Assembly: GCA_903837305.1 (NCBI GenBank)
Contig: CAILUB010000330.1
Coordinates: 1-11,781 of the forward strand
From: an uncultured Cytophagaceae bacterium
GTDB lineage: Bacteria; Bacteroidota; Bacteroidia; Cytophagales; Spirosomataceae
DNA: 11,781 nucleotides
Direction of reading: 5' to 3'
Made by a program: the position numbers and the translations under genes. Shown here piece after piece: positions 1 through 7,828 of this stretch. The notes beneath the pieces are model-generated. The model had not been told where the DNA came from. It saw only the letters and a program-made list of their open reading frames with translations, and made no database searches. The first letter of the stretch is position 1, and every line of letters starts with the position of its first letter.

Positions 1-1588
1 CGACACGATGTTAGAAGGTGTGATCGCAAATTGGCATAAAAAAGAAGGGGACGTTATTAAATCTGGTGACATTATCGCTGAAGTTGAAACAGATAAGGCA
101 ACAATGGAATTAGAGAATTACGAAGACGGAACCTTATTATACATCGGTGTAAAAGTAGGTGAAGCAGTTCCTGTTGATGGAATTATTGCGATCGTAGGTA
201 CTCCAGGTGAAGATTATTCAGCACTTTTAGCTGCACCAACAGCCACTACAGCCACTACATCTCCTGCTCCAGTAGCATCTGAACCTGTTGCCGCAACAGC
301 TGCACCAGTAGCACAGGCACTAGCAGCAACTCCTGCCATCGATTTAAGCGGTGTGAAGGCTGTGGCAGTTCGTATGCCCAAGATGAGTGATACCATGATC
401 GAGGGTGTCATCGCTAAATGGTTAAAAACAGTAGGTGATGTCATTAAAAATGGAGATATCATTGCAGAAGTAGAAACAGATAAAGCAACGATGGAATTAG
501 AGAACTATGAAGATGGAACTCTTTTATATATCGGCGCTAAAGAAGGTCAAGGTGTTATCGTAGATGGTATTATTGCCATTGTAGGTGAGCCAGGTGCTAA
601 TTTCCAGTTAATCTTAGATGCTGAAGCGGCTCCTAAAGCAAGTACTCCTGCACCAGCGCCAGCTGCCCCAGTTGCGAGTGCACCAGCACCTGCGGTCACC
701 AAGGCACCAGTAGTCGAAGAAAAAACAGCTGCTAAACCAGGTGCAGAATTGAAGGCTAGTCCTTTAGCTCGTGCTTTGGCAAAAGAAAAAGGATATAACT
801 TAAACTGGATCACGGGAACGGGTGATGGTGGACGTATCACGAAAGCAGACGTGGAAGAATACAATCCTAATTCAGGTGGCGCAAATGCGAACTTCACCGG
901 AGGAGTAGAAAGCTTCGAGGATATTCCAAACAGCCAAATGCGCAAAACAATCGCGCGTCGTTTATCAGAATCTAAATTCAGCGCTCCTGAATTCTATCTA
1001 ACGATGGAAATCAACATGGACAAAGCAATGGAAGCACGTGTGAGCATGAATGAAACATTCCCCGTGAAAATTTCATTTAACGATATGGTCATTAAGGCTA
1101 CTGCCCTATCCCTTGCGAAACACCCTAAAGTGAATTCGTACTGGATGGAAGATCGTATCCGTGTCAACAAACATGTACACATCGGTATGGCTGTTGCAGT
1201 GGAGGACGGTTTGTTAGTTCCTGTCATTCGTTTTGCATCAGAAAAGTCGATCGCACAAATCTCTGCAGAAGCTAAAGATTTAGGTGCTAAGGCGAAAGGT
1301 AAATTATTACAACCGAAAGATTGGGAAGGTAACACATTTACGGTTTCTAACTTAGGTATGTTCGGTATTGATCAATTTACTTCGATCATCAACTCGCCAG
1401 AGTCTTGTATTCTAGCGGTAGGTGGAATTAAAGAAACCGTAGGTGTAAAGAATGGTCAATTCTATGCAACCAACATTATGAAATTAACGTTGACATGTGA
1501 TCATCGCGTAGTAGATGGTGCTACAGGGGCTGCGTTCCTGTTAACACTGAAACAATACCTCGAGGATCCGATCAAAATGTTTTTATAA
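1..1588 (+). CDS. aceF: Pyruvate dehydrogenase E2 (dihydrolipoamide acetyltransferase), 5' end cut by window
   Basis: This is the core acyltransferase of the pyruvate dehydrogenase complex, which moves the acetyl group from E1 via lipoyl-lysine to CoA in the cytoplasm. The frame is open from the first base: the residues DT before the Met at position 8 match the second copy, MPKMSDTM, so that Met is internal and roughly ten N-terminal residues lie outside. Numbering from that Met, lipoyl domain 1 spans about 1-68 (lipoyl Lys30 in ETDKA) and lipoyl domain 2 about 121-197 (Lys159). Ala/Pro-rich linkers follow each. The E1/E3-binding domain is about 249-285 (ASPLARALAKEKG, GTGDGGRITKADV). The catalytic domain is about 300-526, with DHRVVDG (His499, Asp503) near the C-terminus. 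The SNLGMFGI...INSPESCILAVGG stretch resembles mitochondrial-type PDH E2 rather than the oxoglutarate or branched-chain enzymes (family knowledge). E1 is not visible and may lie upstream. The gene is followed by a terminator. Confidence 0.93.
   Translation, partial: DTMLEGVIANWHKKEGDVIKSGDIIAEVETDKATMELENYEDGTLLYIGVKVGEAVPVDGIIAIVGTPGEDYSALLAAPTATTATTSPAPVASEPVAATAAPVAQALAATPAIDLSGVKAVAVRMPKMSDTMIEGVIAKWLKTVGDVIKNGDIIAEVETDKATMELENYEDGTLLYIGAKEGQGVIVDGIIAIVGEPGANFQLILDAEAAPKASTPAPAPAAPVASAPAPAVTKAPVVEEKTAAKPGAELKASPLARALAKEKGYNLNWITGTGDGGRITKADVEEYNPNSGGANANFTGGVESFEDIPNSQMRKTIARRLSESKFSAPEFYLTMEINMDKAMEARVSMNETFPVKISFNDMVIKATALSLAKHPKVNSYWMEDRIRVNKHVHIGMAVAVEDGLLVPVIRFASEKSIAQISAEAKDLGAKAKGKLLQPKDWEGNTFTVSNLGMFGIDQFTSIINSPESCILAVGGIKETVGVKNGQFYATNIMKLTLTCDHRVVDGATGAAFLLTLKQYLEDPIKMFL
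2..598 (+). repeat. Tandem lipoyl-domain duplication inside E2
   Basis: Two homologous lipoyl-domain units, about 2-211 and 368-598, are separated by an Ala/Pro/Thr-rich linker. In the 28 codons at 65-148 and 452-535 the encoded amino acids are identical. The DNA differs at 16 of 84 positions, all synonymous, so the copies are old and held by selection on the protein, not recently copied. Each unit carries one lipoylation site (ETDKA). Confidence 0.9.
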
Positions 1589-1598
1589 AAATGATTGT

Positions 1599-1631
1599 TT
1601 AAGCCTCGAATAACCTCGGGGCTTAATTTTT
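1599..1631 (+). terminator. Rho-independent terminator after E2
   Basis: A 10-bp stem, TTAAGCCTCG (1599-1608) paired with CGGGGCTTAA (1617-1626) with one G-U pair, encloses an 8-nt loop and is followed by TTTTT at 1627-1631. It begins 10 nt after the E2 stop codon and ends 13 nt before hisG. The T-run lies only on the + strand side, so it should act on E2 transcripts. Confidence 0.85.
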
Positions 1632-1644
1632 ATCAATAAATACC

Positions 1645-2508
1645 ATGAGCACAAATAATATTAGAATAGCGGTACAGAAGTCAGGACGCCTAAGCGATGA
1701 CTCGTTGAAATTATTCAAGGAGTGTGGAATCAAATTTGAATCTGGTGGATCTAAACTTCGTTCAATTTCGAGCAACTTCCCTATTGAATTTTTATTCCTA
1801 CGCGACGATGATATTCCGGGGTATGTGGAAGATGGAGTGGCCGATTTAGGCGTAGTAGGCTTAAATGTTTTAATGGAGCACACACGCAAAGTGGATATAG
1901 TAAAAGAATTAGGCTTTTCTAAATGCCGACTTTCTTTAGCTATCCCTCGTGGCGAGAACTATTCTGATTTAAAACAGTTCGAGGGTAAAAGCATTGCTAC
2001 CTCGTATCCGAACCTTACAAGTCAATTTCTACTAAAGAATGGTGTTAAGGCAGAAATGCACGAAATCTCTGGTTCAGTAGAAATTGCTCCTAGTATTGGT
2101 TTAGCTGAGGGGATCTGCGATATCGTATCGACTGGAGGAACATTACTAAGTAATGGACTAAAAGAGGTAGCTACGGTTTTTCAAAGTCAAGCGGTGATGA
2201 TCTCTAACACGGCCTTATCATCCGAGAAACAAGCTATATTAGATAAACTATTATTTAGAATTGACTCGGTTCAAAGAGGCCAAAATGCGAAATACGTGGT
2301 TTTAAATGTGCAAGAGCAAAACATTGATAAAGTGACTGCTTTATTACCAGGAATGAAATCTCCATCTGTATTACCTTTGACGACAAAGGGCTGGTTCTCT
2401 TTGCATTCAGTAATTGAGGAGAATGATTTTTGGAATATCATTGAAAATCTACGCGAAGCAGGGGCAGAAGGAATTTTAGTTTTACCTATTGAAAAAATGA
2501 TTCTTTAA
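1645..2508 (+). CDS. hisG: ATP phosphoribosyltransferase, long form (HisG)
   Basis: HisG catalyses the first step of histidine synthesis, joining ATP and PRPP to give phosphoribosyl-ATP. The 287-residue length is that of the long form, which carries its own regulatory domain and needs no HisZ. The N-terminus (IRIAVQKSGRL) is typical. The PRPP-binding signature lies at about 142-166 (GSVEIAPSIGLAEG then DIVSTGGTL). From about residue 214 to the end is the ACT-like domain (KYVVLNV...GMKSPSV...EGILVLPIEKM), which in the family binds histidine for feedback inhibition. The start at 1645 gives the expected N-terminus and sits just behind the E2 terminator, with no clear Shine-Dalgarno sequence. hisD follows after 2 nt. 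No His-rich leader peptide is visible, so control by the ACT domain is the only regulation the sequence suggests. Confidence 0.96.
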   Translation: MSTNNIRIAVQKSGRLSDDSLKLFKECGIKFESGGSKLRSISSNFPIEFLFLRDDDIPGYVEDGVADLGVVGLNVLMEHTRKVDIVKELGFSKCRLSLAIPRGENYSDLKQFEGKSIATSYPNLTSQFLLKNGVKAEMHEISGSVEIAPSIGLAEGICDIVSTGGTLLSNGLKEVATVFQSQAVMISNTALSSEKQAILDKLLFRIDSVQRGQNAKYVVLNVQEQNIDKVTALLPGMKSPSVLPLTTKGWFSLHSVIEENDFWNIIENLREAGAEGILVLPIEKMIL

Positions 2509-2510
2509 TC

Positions 2511-3773
2511 ATGTTTACACAAATCAATTACCCTTCTCGTTCAGATTATGCAACTATTTGTCAGCGTCCTACCTTAGAGCAAGGACAATTAGATGCCTTA
2601 ATTTCTGAGGTTTTTAGTCAAGTTAAATCGAAAGGCGATCAAGCCTTGCGAGAATTGACGGCGACCTACGAAAAGAGAGAAATTACAGATATACTGTATA
2701 CGGCAGCAGAAATTGAAGATTTAGCCTCAAAAACAGATAAAGAATTACAAAAGGCGATCGATCATGCCTACGCTAATATATATGCCTTTCACGCGGCACA
2801 AAAGTTAGTTCCCAATAAAATAGAAATAAATCCAGGTGTCGTTTGTTGGCAGAAATCAACAGGCATCGATAAAGTAGGAATCTACATTCCTGGAGGAACG
2901 GCTCCCCTATTTTCTACCGTTTTAATGTTAGCCATTCCTGCTCGCATCGCTGAATGTAAGGAAGTGGTTCTTTGTACTCCTGCTATTCACCCTGCTATTT
3001 TCTACGCTGCTACATTATGTGGAGTAACAAAGATGGCTAAAGTAGGTGGTTCACAAGCTATAGCTGCATTAAGTCTAGGAACCGAAAGCGTTCCGGCGGT
3101 ATATAAAATCTTTGGGCCCGGAAATCAGTACGTTACAGCGGCTAAAATGTACGCAAACCGATTAGGCACATCAATTGATATGCCTGCAGGACCATCTGAA
3201 GTGGCTGTGTATGCTGATCAGACATCTAATCCGGCTTATGTTGCCTCCGATTTATTATCGCAAGCAGAACATGGGGCAGACTCACAGGTGATTTTAATAA
3301 GTACCTCATCTGCCATTTTGGAACAAACTATGGCTGAAATCACTAGCCAATTAGCTGAATTACCTAGAAAAGAACTAGCAGAAAAAGCTATTGCTAATTC
3401 AAAATTCATTTTAGTAAATACCTCAGCAGAGGCTATTGACTTATTAAACGAATACGCCGCAGAACACTTGATTTTAGCTTGCGACAATGCGGAAAGCTTT
3501 TCACAACATATACGCAACGCAGGATCAATCTTCTTAGGGCATTATACTCCTGAATCAGCAGGTGATTATGCTTCAGGAACAAATCATACTTTACCAACCA
3601 ATGGATTTGCGAGAGCTTATTCAGGCGTAAATCTGGATTCGTTTACGAAGAAGATCACCTTGCAGTCAATTACGAAACAAGGATTAGAAGCATTAGGCAA
3701 AACAATCATTGATATGGCAGAAGCGGAATCTTTACAGGCGCACGCGAATGCTGTTAAAATTAGAATCAACTAA
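2511..3773 (+). CDS. hisD: Histidinol dehydrogenase (HisD)
   Basis: HisD is the zinc-dependent NAD enzyme that oxidises L-histidinol to L-histidine in two steps, the last reactions of the pathway. At 420 residues it is close to the usual length of about 430. The known zinc ligands are all present with the spacing of the E. coli enzyme: Gln251, His254 (SQAEHGADSQ), Asp352 (SAGDYASGTNHTLPT) and His411 (LQAHANAV). The catalytic Glu318-His319 pair is in YAAEHL. The NAD-binding part includes VGIYIPGGTAP (about 122-132) and FGPGNQYV (about 201-208). The gene starts 2 nt after the hisG stop and ends 2 nt before hisC, without a clear Shine-Dalgarno sequence, so it is almost certainly co-transcribed with both. 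Confidence 0.97.
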   Translation: MFTQINYPSRSDYATICQRPTLEQGQLDALISEVFSQVKSKGDQALRELTATYEKREITDILYTAAEIEDLASKTDKELQKAIDHAYANIYAFHAAQKLVPNKIEINPGVVCWQKSTGIDKVGIYIPGGTAPLFSTVLMLAIPARIAECKEVVLCTPAIHPAIFYAATLCGVTKMAKVGGSQAIAALSLGTESVPAVYKIFGPGNQYVTAAKMYANRLGTSIDMPAGPSEVAVYADQTSNPAYVASDLLSQAEHGADSQVILISTSSAILEQTMAEITSQLAELPRKELAEKAIANSKFILVNTSAEAIDLLNEYAAEHLILACDNAESFSQHIRNAGSIFLGHYTPESAGDYASGTNHTLPTNGFARAYSGVNLDSFTKKITLQSITKQGLEALGKTIIDMAEAESLQAHANAVKIRIN

Positions 3774-3775
3774 AT

Positions 3776-4828
3776 ATGAATTTCGAAAACTTCATATTAC
3801 CTCATATTTGGAACTTGAAGCCTTATTCATCAGCAAGAGATGAATTTAAAGGTAAAGAAGGCGTCTTTTTAGATGCAAATGAAAATCCGTTAGGTTCAGG
3901 AGTATCTGAAAATTGGAATCGCTATCCGGATCCTTTACAATTAGCTATAAAAGAGCAGTTAGCAGACATTAAATCTTGCTCTTCAGATCAAATTTTTCTT
4001 GGAAATGGATCTGATGAAGCCATTGATTTAATCATGCGTATGACCTGTCAATCAGGTGTACACAATATTATTTTATGCCCTCCTACCTATGGAATGTATG
4101 AGGTGAGTGCTTCAATTAATCACATCGAACAGCGTAAGGTGAGTTTAACCAAGAATTATCAATTGGATGTCGAGGGTATTTTACAAACAATAGATAAAAA
4201 TACGCGTTTATTATTTCTTTGTTCGCCTAATAATCCTACCGGGAATAAATTGAATCGTTCAGCTATTTATACGCTAATCGAATCTTTTAAATCAGGTTTT
4301 ATCATTATTGATGAAGCCTACATTGACTTTTCTGATGAACCTAGTTTCATTTTAGAATTAGCGAAATATCCTCAAGTCATTGTCATGCAGACGCTTTCCA
4401 AAGCCTATGGATTAGCTTCCTTGAGACTAGGAATGGCCTTTGCTCATCCCACTATTATAAGCTTGTTAAATAAAATTAAGCCTCCCTATAATATTGGGGG
4501 AGCGACTCAAGAGATTGTTTACAAAGCACTAAGCAATAAATCTTTTAAGGAAGAATCTGTTCAATTAATTTTATCTGAACGTTCTCGTTTAATAGAAGCT
4601 CTTCATAAAATTCCAGAGGTGTTACAGATTTACCCATCTGATGCAAACTTTATATTAGTGCATTTTAACCGTGCAACTGACTTATTTAACTATCTGATTG
4701 ATGCTAAATTGATCACTAGAAACCGTAGTTCAGTAACCTTGTGTGAAGATTCTATACGGATAACGATTGGTATATCAGAAGAAAACGATAAATTAGTTAA
4801 TCTAATCACCCAATTTTATTCGGCTTAG
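3776..4828 (+). CDS. hisC: Histidinol-phosphate aminotransferase (HisC)
   Basis: HisC is a PLP-dependent class I/II (fold type I) aminotransferase that converts imidazole-acetol phosphate and glutamate to histidinol phosphate. At 350 residues it has normal length. Visible landmarks are DANENPLG (about 33-40), GNGSDEAIDL (about 76-85), SPNNPTG (150-156), IIDEAYIDF (177-185, Asp179 for the PLP ring nitrogen and Tyr182), and the PLP Schiff-base lysine Lys209 in TLSKAYGLASLRLG, with Arg217 for the phosphate. Arg328 (SIRITIG) fits the substrate-carboxylate arginine. The gene starts 2 nt after hisD. The next gene begins 1 nt after its stop but is not hisB, so the his cluster ends here after G-D-C. 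Confidence 0.95.
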   Translation: MNFENFILPHIWNLKPYSSARDEFKGKEGVFLDANENPLGSGVSENWNRYPDPLQLAIKEQLADIKSCSSDQIFLGNGSDEAIDLIMRMTCQSGVHNIILCPPTYGMYEVSASINHIEQRKVSLTKNYQLDVEGILQTIDKNTRLLFLCSPNNPTGNKLNRSAIYTLIESFKSGFIIIDEAYIDFSDEPSFILELAKYPQVIVMQTLSKAYGLASLRLGMAFAHPTIISLLNKIKPPYNIGGATQEIVYKALSNKSFKEESVQLILSERSRLIEALHKIPEVLQIYPSDANFILVHFNRATDLFNYLIDAKLITRNRSSVTLCEDSIRITIGISEENDKLVNLITQFYSA

Positions 4829-4829
4829 C

Positions 4830-5351
4830 ATGTTTAAACGTCTGTTTATTATCTTCATTTTAGTAGGTTGCCTAAGCCCGGTAAAGGCACAGATGAAAGA
4901 TTGGGCAGCAGGATTTAGAGTAGGAGAGCCTGGTGGATTTATGATAAAACGCTATCTTCCGAATGGAAAAAATGCGTTTGAATTTAATTTTGGAACCTAT
5001 GGTGGGCTTTGGGGTACAAATCGATCTTACCAAAATGGAAGCTTTCAAAATATTGGTTTTTCGGTGAATGCCTTGTATTTATGGCACCGACCAACTCTAC
5101 TAAATGCAGACTTGCATTATTATTATGGAGTTGGACCACAATTTGTGTCACGAAACCTATTTTTAGATAATTCTATCTTCCCAGAAACGAAACGAGGTTT
5201 AGGTGGTGCTGGAATAGCTGGTTTAGAATATTTTCCAATTGACGCTCCCAATTTATCCTTCTTTGCAGAGCTTGGTATGTATTCAGAATTATTACCTAAT
5301 CCATTTTATCTACATATCCAGGGTGGTGTAGGGGTTAAAGTCAATTTTTAA
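4830..5351 (+). CDS. Small secreted protein, probable outer-membrane beta-barrel, function unknown
   Basis: I do not recognise a specific family. The 173-residue protein begins with a signal peptide: MFKRL, a hydrophobic stretch to about residue 13, and a likely signal-peptidase I site after VKA (residue 20), leaving Gln21 as the new N-terminus. LVGC at 11-14 is formally also a lipobox, so a lipoprotein cannot be excluded. The mature part is rich in glycine and aromatic residues in short alternating stretches (FEFNFGTYGGLWG, LHYYYGVGPQFV, FFAELGMYSE, LHIQGGVGVKVNF). It ends in Phe, as outer-membrane beta-barrels usually do. Its size suggests a barrel of about eight strands (inference). It starts 1 nt after the hisC stop and ends 2 nt before tRNA-Ala, so it is probably co-expressed with hisGDC. 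Nothing in the sequence links it to histidine metabolism. Confidence 0.8.
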   Translation: MFKRLFIIFILVGCLSPVKAQMKDWAAGFRVGEPGGFMIKRYLPNGKNAFEFNFGTYGGLWGTNRSYQNGSFQNIGFSVNALYLWHRPTLLNADLHYYYGVGPQFVSRNLFLDNSIFPETKRGLGGAGIAGLEYFPIDAPNLSFFAELGMYSELLPNPFYLHIQGGVGVKVNF

Positions 5352-5353
5352 AT

Positions 5354-5427
<74 letters not shown>

Positions 5428-5430
5428 CAA

Positions 5431-6561
5431 TTACAAACGGTCTTTAAATGACTCGTATCCGAAAGATTTATACAGGTGAAACACTCCATTAGGATCTAAT
5501 TTACCTATACTAGGTAAATTTACCCCATTAAAAGTTGTAGTCTTCACCATCGTGTAGTGAATCATATCTTCTAGGATAATCTCATCACCAATTTTAAGTT
5601 CATTTTCGAACGAATAATCACCATAGAAATCACCAGCTAAACAAGTCATACCTCCGAAACGATAGGTAGGTTTTCCTTTTTCTGGTTCCGAATTAGCCCC
5701 TCTGATTCTAGGCTTATAGGGCATTTCCAGAGTATCTGGCATATGTGCTGCAAAGGAAACATCTAAGATTGCCACTGTTATGCCGGCCGATTCAACAATA
5801 TCTAAAACTGTAGATTTCAGAAAACCTGTTTGCCAGCCTACCGCGGAACCGGGTTCTAGGATAATCTGAAGCTTTGGGTATTTTTGGCGAAACCCTTTTA
5901 ATAATCCAATTAAATGCGCCACGTCATAATCCGCACGTGTAATCAAATGACCACCGCCTAAATTCAACCATTTTAAATTTGGCAACAAATCGCCAAACCT
6001 CTCCTCAATCACGGCTAAAGTGCGTTCTAAGACAAAGGAATCATTTTCACATAAGGTATGAGAATGTAAACCCTCAATTCCATCAGGCAAATCCCCTAAA
6101 TCAGAACGTCGAATACCTAAACGTGAACCAGCGATACATGGATTATACATTTCCGTTTCCACTTCAGCATATTCTGGATTGATACGCAATCCGCATGAAA
6201 TACCGGCAGCATGAGCCCGATCTTTATATTGGTGGTATTGATTCAGCGAGTTAAATGTAATATGACCGGCATAGGATGAAAGTTCTTCCCATTCAGCTTC
6301 TAGATAGGCAGGAGAATAGACATGAGGCCTCACACCCATTTCCTCAAACGCTAAACGCGCTTCGTGTAAGGAACTGGCAGTGGCACCCGCTAAATACTGC
6401 TTAACTAATGGGAACTCATGGTAAAAAGAGAAACCTTTTAATGCACAAATAATTTCAATGCCAGCCTCTTGTTGAACTCGTTTTAGGAGTTCTAAGTTAG
6501 CTACCAATAAATTTTCCTCCAATACATAACAAGGAGATGGAATTGAAGGATAGTACGACAT
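5431..6561 (-). CDS. nspC: Carboxynorspermidine/carboxyspermidine decarboxylase (NspC)
   Basis: NspC is a PLP enzyme of the alanine-racemase-fold (fold III) decarboxylases that removes CO2 from carboxyspermidine or carboxynorspermidine, the last step of the aspartate-semialdehyde route to spermidine. From the Met at 6561 it has 376 residues, the family's usual size. Lys42 (CALKGFSF) fits the PLP lysine. Others are HSHTLCEND (166-174), LGGGH (201-205, PLP phosphate loop), LEPGSAVGW (235-243) and GGMTCLAGDFYGDY (303-316), where Cys307 matches the catalytic cysteine of the ornithine/diaminopimelate decarboxylase group. I chose 6561 rather than the Met at 6615 because family N-termini begin close to the YYPSIPSPCYVLEE segment. 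The earlier start would also run 53 nt into the upstream gene. The gene starts 1 nt after the stop of the synthase gene, so the two form an operon. Substrate choice (spermidine or norspermidine series) cannot be read from the sequence. Confidence 0.93.
   Translation of the reverse strand: MSYYPSIPSPCYVLEENLLVANLELLKRVQQEAGIEIICALKGFSFYHEFPLVKQYLAGATASSLHEARLAFEEMGVRPHVYSPAYLEAEWEELSSYAGHITFNSLNQYHQYKDRAHAAGISCGLRINPEYAEVETEMYNPCIAGSRLGIRRSDLGDLPDGIEGLHSHTLCENDSFVLERTLAVIEERFGDLLPNLKWLNLGGGHLITRADYDVAHLIGLLKGFRQKYPKLQIILEPGSAVGWQTGFLKSTVLDIVESAGITVAILDVSFAAHMPDTLEMPYKPRIRGANSEPEKGKPTYRFGGMTCLAGDFYGDYSFENELKIGDEIILEDMIHYTMVKTTTFNGVNLPSIGKLDPNGVFHLYKSFGYESFKDRL
5498..5520. repeat. Perfect 10-bp inverted repeat within nspC
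   Basis: AATTTACCTA (5498-5507) and TAGGTAAATT (5511-5520) are exact reverse complements around a 3-nt spacer (TAC), near the 3' end of nspC. On the mRNA strand it codes for NLPSIGK and could form a tight hairpin. No T-run follows on either strand, so it is not a standard intrinsic terminator. It may be chance. Confidence 0.7.
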
Positions 6562-6562
6562 T

Positions 6563-7777
6563 CTAATATTCGTGAGGTAAAGTAATATTGTGTTGCTCAT
6601 CCCATGGCAAACCATGAATATTCAGCAATTCCATAAACGGATCAGGATTAAATTCTTCCACATTAAATACACCTGGAGCAAACCAAGAACCATCAATCAT
6701 TAGAGATGCACCAATCATGGCAGGTACTCCGGTAGTATAACTAACCCCTTGCGCTTGAACCTCTTTATAGCAATCTGCATGATGGCAGTTATTCCAAACA
6801 TAGTACGTAGCATCTTTTCCATCTTTGATACCTTTGATTTGGCAACCAATGGAGGTTTGCCCTGAATAATTTTCACCTAAGGTACCTGGTTCTGGAAGAA
6901 CTGCCTTTAAGAATTCCAAGGGAACGATATCCATTCCATTGAATTTAATAGGTGCAATCGAAGTCATACCTACATTTTGCAACACTTCTAAGTGTGTCAA
7001 ATACGCTTGACCAAAAGTCATCCAGAAACGCGCACGCTTCAACGTAGGGAAATTCTTTGTTAAAGACTCTAATTCTTCATGGTAAAGCACATAAGATTCT
7101 TTGGGTCCAATATTTGGATAATCGATAGGCTTGTGAATCGACATCGGTTCGATCTCAATCCATTCACCATTCTCCCAGTATTTACCTTTCTGCGTAATTT
7201 CGCGGATATTTATCTCTGGGTTAAAATTAGTAGCAAAGGCTTTTCCGTGGTCACCGGCATTACAGTCGATGATATCTAAATAGTGCATCTCATCGAAATA
7301 ATGCTTGTTCGCATAAGCGGTATATACTCCTGTTACACCGGGATCAAAGCCACAGCCTAATAAAGCCATCAAACCTGCTTTCTTAAACTTGTCTTGGTAA
7401 GCCCATTGCCATGAGTACTCGAATTTCGCTACATCTTTAGGCTCGTAATTGGCCGTATCTAAATAATGAACACCTGCCTCTAAGCACGCATCCATAATCG
7501 TTAAATCTTGGTAAGGTAAAGCTACATTAATGACTAAAAATGGCTTTTCTTCCTTGAACAAAGCCACTAATTCAGGCACATTATCAGCGTCTACCTGACG
7601 TGTTTTTACTTTAGTAGGTAATCCAATCGCAGCACATTCAGCGGCAATGGCATCACATTTCGATAAAGTACGAGAAGCTAAAACGATTTCTGAAAAGGAT
7701 GCAGGATTCATCGCACATTTTTTAACGACTACATTCCCTACTCCACCAGCACCAATAATTACAATTTTTTTAGACAT
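6563..7777 (-). CDS. Carboxynorspermidine/carboxyspermidine synthase (saccharopine dehydrogenase family)
   Basis: This is a 404-residue saccharopine-dehydrogenase-family oxidoreductase. Paired with nspC, it is best read as the NAD(P)H-dependent enzyme that condenses aspartate beta-semialdehyde with putrescine (or diaminopropane) to carboxyspermidine (or carboxynorspermidine). The Rossmann glycine motif is GAGGVG at 9-14, right after the first strand KKIVIIG. LVINVALPYQD (81-91), HYLDTANYEP (104-113) and GCGFDPGVTGVYTAYA (141-156) are typical of this subfamily. The other reading, a lysine-pathway saccharopine dehydrogenase, is less likely because the next gene, 1 nt downstream, is the matching decarboxylase. 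The start at 7777 places the glycine motif where it should be. A promoter-like element lies just upstream. The sequence looks complete. Confidence 0.92.
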   Translation of the reverse strand: MSKKIVIIGAGGVGNVVVKKCAMNPASFSEIVLASRTLSKCDAIAAECAAIGLPTKVKTRQVDADNVPELVALFKEEKPFLVINVALPYQDLTIMDACLEAGVHYLDTANYEPKDVAKFEYSWQWAYQDKFKKAGLMALLGCGFDPGVTGVYTAYANKHYFDEMHYLDIIDCNAGDHGKAFATNFNPEINIREITQKGKYWENGEWIEIEPMSIHKPIDYPNIGPKESYVLYHEELESLTKNFPTLKRARFWMTFGQAYLTHLEVLQNVGMTSIAPIKFNGMDIVPLEFLKAVLPEPGTLGENYSGQTSIGCQIKGIKDGKDATYYVWNNCHHADCYKEVQAQGVSYTTGVPAMIGASLMIDGSWFAPGVFNVEEFNPDPFMELLNIHGLPWDEQHNITLPHEY

Positions 7778-7796
7778 AGCATTTTAAAAAGAATTG

Positions 7797-7828
7797 CAAA
7801 AATAGTACATCAATGCCTAAAAACCATA
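7797..7828 (-). promoter_or_regulatory. Bacteroidota-type promoter of the carboxyspermidine operon
   Basis: On the - strand TATTTTTG (7804 down to 7797) is an exact match to the TAnnTTTG -7 element of the Bacteroidota primary sigma factor. TATG (7828 down to 7825), one base off the TTTG -33 element, lies 20 nt upstream. Transcription would begin near 7790, giving a leader of about a dozen bases before the ATG at 7777. It lies wholly in the gap after the nlpC stop codon. Confidence 0.55.

Noticed and set aside
547..945. Open frame on the - strand opposite the E2 linker, with other antisense frames such as 3236-3517 (-), 5979-6182 (+) and 7079-7279 (+).
   Set aside because: All lie opposite strongly supported genes, have no recognisable motifs, and their composition follows from the codons of the real gene.
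1591..1631. A histidine attenuator: the tiny open frame ATG ATT GTT TAA (1591-1602) followed by the hairpin.
   Set aside because: It has no His codons, no alternative antiterminator pairing is evident, and the hairpin fits an ordinary terminator for E2.
6562..6615. An 18-residue N-terminal extension of nspC starting from the Met at 6615.
   Set aside because: It lies within the 3' end of the synthase gene and adds residues not expected in this family; the Met at 6561, 1 nt after the synthase stop, gives the normal length.
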